From an uncultured Gemmiger sp. (GTDB lineage Bacteria; Bacillota; Clostridia; Oscillospirales; Ruminococcaceae): 5,979 bases of DNA. The DNA lies in the NCBI GenBank assembly GCA_944382805.1, contig CALWNS010000096.1, positions 1 through 5,979 on the forward strand, written 5' to 3'. Of the stretch, positions 1 to 4,634 are shown piece by piece (the stretch's first letter is position 1; each line of letters opens with the position of its first letter). The translations under genes were made by a program, and so were the position numbers. The notes beneath the pieces were generated by a model. The model did not search any database. It was not told where the DNA came from and saw only the letters and a list, made by a program, of their open reading frames with translations.

Positions 1-599
1 CTGTTCACCGCGTTGATGATCCGGTTGTACAGCAGGATCACCCCGTATTCGAGCGAGCTGCAGTCGGACAGATCCGGGACGCCGTACTTGAGCAGCATAT
101 AATCCGCCGTGAAGCCGCCGATGTCCAGCACCACACACTTGCTCAGCGGCCGCAGCTGGCTGAACACCGTCATGGCCGCCGCATAGGCCTGCGGGTAGGC
201 CGTGACGCTGTTGAAATAGACCGAGAACGGTTTGCTGCCCAGCTGGAACTTGACGATGCCACGGTCAAAGTATGCCTCGAAGTCCCGGTACTGCGCGCCG
301 AAATGCGCCGGAGGCAGGCCGATAAGCAGATCGACAGAAATCGTCTGTCCCGGCGCGTAGGCCCCCGCGGCCAGCGCCTCATAGGCGATACCGAACAGCG
401 TCAGCAGGAAAAACGATTCATCCTTGCCTTTGTCCCGCCGGTAGGCCAGTCTGTGTTCAGTTAGTGAATAATAGTGGTTATTATACAAAATGTATCCTTC
501 CCCCAGTGCGGGACGCACATCGCTTTCCACCAAGCCGGAGACGAACACCTTATGTACCGTTTTGATTTGCTTGTTGCCGTGGTCGATGCCGATGACCAT
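1..599 (-). CDS. ParM/StbA-like plasmid segregation actin homolog, N-terminal part (runs off left edge)
   Basis: The minus strand is open from ATG at 599-597 to the window edge, giving 199 codons. The protein begins MVIGIDHGNKQIKT, the phosphate-1 motif of the ParM/Alp actin-like family (Asp6), and carries the phosphate-2 motif DIGGFTAD at residues 159-166, followed by YMLLKYG. The segment around residues 88-98 (SVDLLIGLPPA) matches the strand-loop region of this fold. Family members are filament-forming ATPases that push apart copies of a low-copy plasmid or element, normally with a DNA-binding adaptor (ParR-like) encoded just downstream; that position is outside the window. The start is fixed by AGGAG at 613-609, nine bases upstream. 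Family lengths are usually about 300-400 residues, so roughly half is visible. It is transcribed divergently from the recombinase genes. The family call is firm; a role in segregation is inference, since some relatives have other scaffolding roles. Confidence 0.85.
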   Translation of the reverse strand, partial: MVIGIDHGNKQIKTVHKVFVSGLVESDVRPALGEGYILYNNHYYSLTEHRLAYRRDKGKDESFFLLTLFGIAYEALAAGAYAPGQTISVDLLIGLPPAHFGAQYRDFEAYFDRGIVKFQLGSKPFSVYFNSVTAYPQAYAAAMTVFSQLRPLSKCVVLDIGGFTADYMLLKYGVPDLSDCSSLEYGVILLYNRIINAVN

Positions 600-608
600 G
601 CTGCACCT

Positions 609-613
609 CTCCT
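609..613 (-). promoter_or_regulatory. Ribosome binding site of the ParM-like gene
   Basis: On the minus strand AAAGGAGAGG lies just upstream of ATG 599-597; the AGGAG core is nine bases from the start codon and supports this start. Confidence 0.7.
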
Positions 614-627
614 TTGCGTGTTTTATA

Positions 628-642
628 CGCCGTTATACGGCG
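628..642. repeat. 15-bp palindrome overlapping the parM-like promoter (operator candidate)
   Basis: CGCCGT-TAT-ACGGCG is a perfect 6-bp inverted repeat around a 3-base centre. The same stretch is also a tandem direct repeat: TTATACGCCG (623-632) followed immediately by TTATACGGCG (633-642), nine of ten bases identical. Both patterns are usual for operators and for centromere-like sites bound by partition adaptors. Which protein binds cannot be told from the sequence. Confidence 0.5.
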
Positions 643-659
643 GGAACACATATCCGCAA
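632..659 (-). promoter_or_regulatory. Candidate promoter of the ParM-like gene
   Basis: Reading the minus strand, TTGCGG (659-654) and TATAAC (637-632) are separated by 16 bases, a plausible sigma-A type -35/-10 pair lying 33 bases upstream of the start codon. The -10 hexamer lies inside the palindrome at 628-642, the arrangement expected if a repressor or the element's own partition adaptor binds here. The hexamers are a visual match only. Confidence 0.4.
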
Positions 660-690
660 CACAGGGAAAATATTTTTTCGGGCTGTGTTG
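657..690. repeat. 8-bp inverted repeat in the divergent intergenic region
   Basis: CAACACAG at 657-664 is the exact reverse complement of CTGTGTTG at 683-690, with an 18-base AT-rich spacer. The left arm overlaps the -35 box of the candidate parM promoter and the right arm overlaps a possible plus-strand -35 (TTGAGA, 688-693). It could be a shared operator for both directions; no protein can be assigned. Confidence 0.4.
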
Positions 691-716
691 AGAAACGCAC
701 ACGGCCCGTTATTTAT
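688..716 (+). promoter_or_regulatory. Weak candidate promoter toward the recombinase operon
   Basis: TTGAGA (688-693) is followed after 17 bases by ATTTAT (711-716), a good -35 with a poor -10. If used, it would give an untranslated leader of more than 200 bases ahead of the small gene at 955. I found no better plus-strand promoter nearer that gene, so the start of transcription is uncertain. Confidence 0.2.
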
Positions 717-880
717 GGGGCAGAACCTTGAAAAGAGAATAACCACCCCGCGCCGGAACGATATATACGCGGCCGGAAGGGCGCAGGAACCAGCCGGCGA
801 GGGGGGTGGACGTAAATCAAAACTCATTTTCCGTCGTTTTTGAGACGGCACAAGACAGGAAACAACATTTACTCAAACCC

Positions 881-906
881 TGCCTGTTTGCCAAAATGGA
901 CAGGCA
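881..906. repeat. Composite dyad / stem-loop upstream of the small gene
   Basis: TGCCTGT (881-887) pairs with ACAGGCA (900-906). Nested inside is CCA-AAA-TGG (891-899), with three unpaired bases (888-890) on one side. No T-run follows, so it does not look like an intrinsic terminator; an operator or a leader RNA structure is more likely. It ends 48 bases before the ATG at 955. Confidence 0.35.
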
Positions 907-941
907 AATCTCCCGTCATTCCGACATACGATTGAACCATC

Positions 942-947
942 GAGGTG
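942..947 (+). promoter_or_regulatory. Ribosome binding site of the 65-residue gene
   Basis: GAGGTG lies seven bases before ATG 955, a good Shine-Dalgarno match that supports this short frame being translated. Confidence 0.55.
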
Positions 948-954
948 ATCGATC

Positions 955-1152
955 ATGAAAACCGAACATTATATCGTGACTGAGGTATTCCAATCGGCCA
1001 CACCGCAGGCGCGCCAGCGCAACCTGCAGCGGCAGATGGAAGAGTATATCCTCACCATGCTCCGCCGGGAACTGCATACGCCGGCCGCACCCCTGCCTGC
1101 TTCCCCTTCTGTTGCCAAAAAGCATACATCCCCGTACAATACAATCGAGTGA
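955..1152 (+). CDS. Small protein of unknown function preceding the recombinase pair (65 aa)
   Basis: I do not recognise this protein. It starts MKTEHYIVTEVFQ with a GAGGTG ribosome binding site seven bases upstream and stops at TGA 1150-1152, leaving 31 bases before the first recombinase. Residues about 14-40 (from SATPQARQRN through MLRRE) are rich in Arg, Gln and Leu and look helical and basic; from about residue 42 the tail is Pro/Ala/Ser-rich and probably disordered. There are no cysteines, signal peptide or membrane segment. The size, basic character and position are compatible with a recombination directionality factor or small regulator of the recombinases, but directionality factors share no common sequence signature, so this is speculation from context. 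The long frame on the opposite strand over this region is a shadow. Confidence 0.6.
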   Translation: MKTEHYIVTEVFQSATPQARQRNLQRQMEEYILTMLRRELHTPAAPLPASPSVAKKHTSPYNTIE

Positions 1153-1168
1153 GGATGTAGCACATCAC

Positions 1169-1175
1169 AAAGGAG
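1169..1175 (+). promoter_or_regulatory. Ribosome binding site fixing the start of recombinase 1
   Basis: AAAGGAG ends eight bases before ATG 1184. This decides the start against an upstream in-frame TTG at 1112, which would overlap the preceding gene and place 24 unrelated residues ahead of the conserved MKVAIYVRLS beginning. Confidence 0.75.
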
Positions 1176-1183
1176 CGTTCCTT

Positions 1184-2755
1184 ATGAAAGTTGCCATCTA
1201 TGTCCGGCTCAGCAAGGAGGATGATGACGTCAGGAAAAACCCATTCGGCAAGCAAGAGTCCGAGAGTATCCAAAATCAAAAATCGCTTTTGATCCAATAT
1301 GCTATGGACAGGGGGTATGACATCTACGATATTTACACCGATGAAGACTATTCCGGCGCCGACCGGGACCGGCCGGCATTCAACCGCATGATCCGGGACG
1401 CCAGCGAGCACAAGTTTGACATCGTGCTGGCCAAAAGCCAGTCCCGCTTCACCCGCGACATGGAACTTGTGGAAAAATACCTGCACGGAAAGTTCCCGGA
1501 GTGGGGCATCCGCTTCCTTGCTGTGGTGGACCACGCCGACACCGACGACATGGCCAACAAAAAGGCCCGGCAGATCAACGGTCTGGTCAACGAGTGGTAT
1601 CTGGAGGATCTTTCTACCAATGTGCGCACCGTGCTGACGCACAAGCGGCAGTCCGGACAGTATATTGCCTCTTTCCCTTTGTACGGCTACCTGAAAGACC
1701 CGCAGGATCACAACCATCTGGTCATCGACCCGGAGGCCGCCGCCGTTGTCCGCCGCATCTTTTCGATGGCGCTGGCCGGTTACGGCGCCAAGCGAATCGT
1801 GCGGGCTTTGAACGAGGATGGTGTCCCCAACCCGACGCTGTACAAAAAACAGCACGGCATCAACTTTTACCACTATAACGAGAGCCAGCGCCCGGGGCTT
1901 TGGACCCCGGGGACCATCTACTCCATCCTGGCCAACCGTACTTATGCGGGGGACCTGGTCCAGGGGCGACACAAAAAGGCCAGCTACAAATCCAAAAAAA
2001 CGCTGAATATCCCGCAGAAAGATTGGATCATTGCGCCGGGCACGCACGAACCCATCGTGTCGATCGAAGAGTTCGAGCAGGTGCAGCGCCAGCGCCAGGC
2101 GCGGGTGCTGCCCTGTTACACGACCGGCGTGGCACGGCCGCTGGCTAAGAAGGTCTATTGCGCCTGCTGTGGTTCCACCATGCAGGTGTACGGGCGGGGC
2201 CAAATCTACCGTTATCTGCGCTGCCGTGTCCGCACCTACCAGCCGTCCTTGTGCCCCAACCGTTCGATTCCGGTAAAGCTCCTGGACGCGATTGTGCTCC
2301 AGCGTATCCAGCAGCATTTGGACTGTTACCTGGACGCGCAAAAAATCGACCTGACCGAAATTCTGCAGCAGGCCGAAGCGATGCGCGAGGTACATGAGAA
2401 AGAACTGGAACGCCTGCGCCGTGAACTGCAAAAGCGGGAACACGCGCTGTCGGTCCTGACCCAGGACAAAGCGCACGGCCTGTTGGACGACGCCATCTTC
2501 CGGCAGCTCAACGCAAGCTATGTGCAGGAAAGAGAGGACTTTACCCGGCGTATCAACGAACTGGAAGCCGAACTTTCCGCTACCGCCCCGGACAAGGACG
2601 AAATGCGCCGTGCCGCCCACCAAAAAGCCAAAGAGCTTGGGCGCCCCAAAGAGTTGACCTTTGAATTGGCCAACGCCGTGATCGAGTCGGTGCGCGTAGG
2701 AGCGCCGGACCCCGAGACCAAACAGCGGAGCATCCAGATTTTCTGGCGGTTTTGA
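1184..2755 (+). CDS. Large serine recombinase 1 (site-specific integrase, 523 aa)
   Basis: Complete large serine recombinase. Members cut both DNA partners through a 5'-phosphoserine link and rotate subunits to join attP with attB or to excise. The N-terminal resolvase-type catalytic domain spans about residues 1-150: Y-V-R-L-S with catalytic Ser10 and Arg8, DEDYSGADRDRPAF (51-66 region), and SRFTRD with Arg88 and Arg91. The recombinase (DNA-binding) domain follows at about 165-305, including a helix-turn-helix-like stretch YGAKRIVRALNEDGVPN and TIYSILANRTYAGD. A zinc ribbon has Cys326-x2-Cys329, Cys347 and Cys357. A coiled coil of about residues 390-470 (heptad-rich, many E/R/L), as in family members where it controls synapsis and direction, leads to a C-terminal end IQIFWRF. 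All expected catalytic residues are present, so it is probably active. It is followed after 15 bases by a second recombinase, suggesting co-expression. Which att site it recognises cannot be read from sequence. Confidence 0.95.
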   Translation: MKVAIYVRLSKEDDDVRKNPFGKQESESIQNQKSLLIQYAMDRGYDIYDIYTDEDYSGADRDRPAFNRMIRDASEHKFDIVLAKSQSRFTRDMELVEKYLHGKFPEWGIRFLAVVDHADTDDMANKKARQINGLVNEWYLEDLSTNVRTVLTHKRQSGQYIASFPLYGYLKDPQDHNHLVIDPEAAAVVRRIFSMALAGYGAKRIVRALNEDGVPNPTLYKKQHGINFYHYNESQRPGLWTPGTIYSILANRTYAGDLVQGRHKKASYKSKKTLNIPQKDWIIAPGTHEPIVSIEEFEQVQRQRQARVLPCYTTGVARPLAKKVYCACCGSTMQVYGRGQIYRYLRCRVRTYQPSLCPNRSIPVKLLDAIVLQRIQQHLDCYLDAQKIDLTEILQQAEAMREVHEKELERLRRELQKREHALSVLTQDKAHGLLDDAIFRQLNASYVQEREDFTRRINELEAELSATAPDKDEMRRAAHQKAKELGRPKELTFELANAVIESVRVGAPDPETKQRSIQIFWRF

Positions 2756-2762
2756 GAGGGGG
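2755..2762 (+). promoter_or_regulatory. Ribosome binding site of recombinase 2, touching the stop of recombinase 1
   Basis: AGAGGGGG begins on the last base of the recombinase 1 stop codon and ends eight bases before ATG 2771. This geometry favours coupled translation of the two recombinases from one transcript. Confidence 0.6.
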
Positions 2763-2770
2763 CGGACAGT

Positions 2771-4303
2771 ATGCTGAAAGCAGCGATCTATTGCCGCCTG
2801 AGCGACGCCGGGCCCGGCCATGCGGAAAACGAAGCCGAGAGCATCCAGAACCAGAAAAGCCTGCTGCTTCAATATGCCGTAGGGCATGATATGGAAGTGG
2901 AACAGATCTACTCGGACGAGGACTACTCCGGCACCGACCGCAGCCGCCCGGCCTTCCGCCGTATGATCGCGGACGCCGAGGCGCGCCGCTTTGATGTGAT
3001 CCTGGTCAAGACGCTGTCACGCTTTACCCGCAGCGTGGAAGAATCCGAACTTTACCTGCACCGCAAATTCCCGGAATGGGGGATCCGGCTGGTCGCCGTG
3101 CTCGATGGTACAGACACCCAGGACGCCGCCGCCCACAAGTCCCAGCAACTCAACGGCCTGGTAAACGAGTGGTATCTGGAGGAATTGTCTGCCAACGTGC
3201 AGGCAGCCCTGGCCAGCAAACGGCAGCAGGGAAAGTACCTGGCGTCCTTCGCCCTGTACGGCTATGGCAAGGACCCGAACGACCGCAACCATCTGCTGCC
3301 CAACCCGGACACCGCGCCCATTGTACAGCGGATCTTCGCCTTATGTCTGGCCGGTTTCGGGGCTACCAACATTGCCCTGGTCCTCAACGCCGAGGGCGTC
3401 CCCTCACCCAGCGCGTACAAGCACGCCTGCGATCCGCGCTACAAAGCGCCCGTGCAGGCACGGTGGAGCGACGTTGCCGTTTTGGGGATCCTGCATAACC
3501 CGATCTACACCGGCGATATGGTACAGGGGCGCCACAAAAAGATCAGTTACAAATCGGACGGCGTCACCCGTCGACCGAAAGAAGCATGGATCGTCGTCAC
3601 TGATACGCACGCGCCCCTGATCGACCGCGAGACGTTTGCACGCGCCCAACAGGTGTTGGCGATGCGGAAAAACAAGACCGGCTATGTGCCGCCCCACCGC
3701 CCGCTGGCGCGTAAGGTCATCTGCGGCGGATGCGGTACGGGCATGGGGGCCAGCGGCAGAAAGGATCAGCTGATCTTGCGCTGCCTGCGCAACCGGCGTG
3801 ACCCGCGTCTTTGCAGTATGAACCGCATCCCGCTTTCTGACGTCGAGGAGATCGTACTGGACAGGCTGCAGGAGCATCTGGCCGAACTCTTGAACGTAGA
3901 CCGCCTAACGCTGGCCGTGTGCAAGGACGATCCCCGCCGGCGCAGGCGCTGCCAGCAGTTGCACCAAAAGCAGCAGGAGCAGCGCCGGCTCGAACAAGAG
4001 GTCCGCGCGCTCTACCTGCGCCGCATCGAAGACGGGCTTCCGCCGGATGATTTTGCCGCCGCGTCGCAGCGCCTCAGCCAGCGCCTTTCGGTGGTCAAAA
4101 GCGAGGTGGAAACGCTTTCCCATTCGTCAGAATTGACAAATTCGGATGAACTGCGCCAAAAAATGCTTCCCTACTTGCAAGCCGACCGCCTGACCCGGGA
4201 GATGGCAGACGCACTGATCGAGCGGGTCACCATCTGGCCGGCCGAGGAAGGGGAGGGGCAAGCGCCAGGCAAGAGAAAGATCGAAATTTCGTGGAAATTT
4301 TAG
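2771..4303 (+). CDS. Large serine recombinase 2 (site-specific integrase, 510 aa)
   Basis: Second complete large serine recombinase, a diverged relative of its neighbour: the first 210 residues look about half identical by eye, with shared runs such as ESIQNQKSLL, RKFPEWGIR, NGLVNEWYLE and VQGRHKK, whereas the C-terminal thirds differ strongly. The catalytic domain (about 1-150) has Tyr7, Arg9 and catalytic Ser11 in Y-C-R-L-S, DEDYSGTDRSRPAF, and SRFTR with Arg84 and Arg87. The recombinase domain is about 165-295. The zinc ribbon has Cys318-x2-Cys321, Cys338 and Cys348. A basic helical/coiled-coil stretch follows (about 388-455, containing a run of arginines) and the protein ends KIEISWKF, echoing recombinase 1. 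It is the last gene before the element's inferred right end, the usual place for an integrase beside its att site. The pair could act as alternative enzymes, as a heteromeric complex, or with one copy redundant; the sequence does not decide. Confidence 0.95.
   Translation: MLKAAIYCRLSDAGPGHAENEAESIQNQKSLLLQYAVGHDMEVEQIYSDEDYSGTDRSRPAFRRMIADAEARRFDVILVKTLSRFTRSVEESELYLHRKFPEWGIRLVAVLDGTDTQDAAAHKSQQLNGLVNEWYLEELSANVQAALASKRQQGKYLASFALYGYGKDPNDRNHLLPNPDTAPIVQRIFALCLAGFGATNIALVLNAEGVPSPSAYKHACDPRYKAPVQARWSDVAVLGILHNPIYTGDMVQGRHKKISYKSDGVTRRPKEAWIVVTDTHAPLIDRETFARAQQVLAMRKNKTGYVPPHRPLARKVICGGCGTGMGASGRKDQLILRCLRNRRDPRLCSMNRIPLSDVEEIVLDRLQEHLAELLNVDRLTLAVCKDDPRRRRRCQQLHQKQQEQRRLEQEVRALYLRRIEDGLPPDDFAAASQRLSQRLSVVKSEVETLSHSSELTNSDELRQKMLPYLQADRLTREMADALIERVTIWPAEEGEGQAPGKRKIEISWKF
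4284..4300 (+). repeat. AT-rich hairpin at the end of recombinase 2
   Basis: AAATTTC (4284-4290) and GAAATTT (4294-4300) form a perfect 7-bp stem with a GTG loop, immediately before the TAG stop and TTTTG. The stem has only one G-C pair, so as a terminator it would be weak, and it encodes the conserved protein end. It may be incidental. Confidence 0.3.
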
Positions 4304-4307
4304 TTTT

Positions 4308-4335
4308 GTCCGCTTCGCAGACGCCTTTGCTTTTG
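4308..4335 (+). terminator. Possible weak terminator after recombinase 2
   Basis: GTCCGC-TTC-GCAGAC (4308-4322) folds into a short stem with one C/A mismatch, followed by GCCTTTGCTTTT. The stem is short and the T tract is interrupted, so this is only a candidate for the end of the recombinase operon. Confidence 0.25.
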
Positions 4336-4389
4336 CCCGCGATTCCAAAGCGGCCGTCGGCTTTCTCCACGAGCTTTGTTCTGCAAAAC

Positions 4390-4417
4390 CTGTATATTTA
4401 TTCGTCAAGATATACAG
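4390..4417. repeat. 8-bp inverted repeat CTGTATAT / ATATACAG
   Basis: CTGTATAT (4390-4397) and ATATACAG (4410-4417) are perfect inverted copies with a 12-base spacer. It lies 86 bases after recombinase 2. It could be a recombinase or regulator binding site; it lacks a T-run expected of an intrinsic terminator. Confidence 0.4.
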
Positions 4418-4592
4418 TAAAGTGTGATGTGAGCTATCCAAGTGATTTTGGAAATTGTGATGCCGTACATCCATCCCCCGCCATTTTGAAGCCGAAATTT
4501 GCCAGATTTCAGGACGATTTTCCACATCCTTCCATTTATAGCAATACAAACCCTCTCTTTTCCCGCCTTTTGGCATTTTGAACAACCTATTT

Positions 4593-4634
4593 TTATCGTG
4601 TTATCGTTGTTTGTGCACACTTTATCCCGGGTGG
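4593..4634. other. Inferred attachment-site junction (element/host boundary)
   Basis: The tandem octamers TTATCGTG (4593-4600) and TTATCGTT (4601-4608) and the 8-bp palindrome TGTGCACA (4612-4619) are followed by TTTATCCCGGGTGG, where the downstream frame first reads as conserved family sequence (Y-P-G-W-P-E). Large serine recombinases exchange at a 2-base core within such a site and often leave only a very short identity between attL and attR. The exact crossover cannot be fixed without the other end; I place it within about 4608-4632. Confidence 0.45.

Larger units (their letters stand above)
600..954. other. Divergent intergenic region between the ParM-like gene and the recombinase operon
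   Basis: This 355-base stretch separates two divergent units. Open frames crossing it (for example 474-731 and 490-843 plus, 633-851 minus) overlap the parM-like gene antisense or lack family features and are not called. It contains the parM-side promoter and palindrome, an 8-bp dyad, a small dyad CCGTC/GACGG (831-835 and 844-848) and the composite dyad at 881-906. It is the likely control region deciding between element maintenance and recombinase expression; that role is inferred from position. Confidence 0.5.
1..4622. mobile_element. Right-hand part of an integrative element with tandem serine recombinases
   Basis: An actin-like segregation gene, a small unknown gene and two adjacent large serine recombinases end at an AT-rich tail that abuts a host gene lacking its 5' end. 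This is the standard layout of an integrated element with its integrase genes at one end. The body and the left end are outside the window. The visible genes cannot tell an integrative conjugative element from an integrated plasmid or prophage: there is no relaxase, coupling protein, capsid or terminase here. Confidence 0.65.
4304..4622. other. AT-richer non-coding tail of the element next to the junction
   Basis: No gene is called in these 319 bases. Frames crossing it on the minus strand (4127-4585, 4405-4647) and plus strand (4291-4581) match no family I recognise and overlap neighbouring genes. Composition is visibly more AT-rich than the genes on both sides. It contains the dyad at 4390-4417, two copies of CATTTTGAA (4482-4490 and 4574-4582), and the tandem octamer at 4593-4608. 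Lying between the last integrase gene and the interrupted host gene, it should contain the element-derived arm of the attachment site. Confidence 0.55.

Noticed and set aside
490..843. Plus-strand open frames across 474-843
   Set aside because: They overlap the start of the ParM-like gene antisense and run through the palindromic promoter region; no ribosome binding site or recognisable protein features.
600..954. CRISPR array, tRNA or riboswitch in the divergent region
   Set aside because: The repeats are single dyads without regular spacers, no cloverleaf can be drawn, and no known riboswitch core was recognised.
1112..1183. Upstream TTG start for recombinase 1 at 1112
   Set aside because: It overlaps the preceding gene and adds 24 residues absent from the family; the AAAGGAG at 1169-1175 clearly serves ATG 1184.
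1052..2887. Minus-strand open frame of 611 codons opposite recombinase 1
   Set aside because: It lies antisense to a clearly conserved recombinase; its translation has no family motifs, and long antisense frames are common opposite GC-rich genes.
4127..4585. Minus-strand frame of 152 codons over the tail and the end of recombinase 2
   Set aside because: More than a third is antisense to recombinase 2, and its translation shows no recognisable domain.
4578..4622. TTG at 4578 as a genuine start of the SpoIID-like gene
   Set aside because: No ribosome binding site precedes it, and the 15 residues before YPGWPE are Cys/Leu-rich and unlike the family N-terminus; more likely read-in from element DNA.
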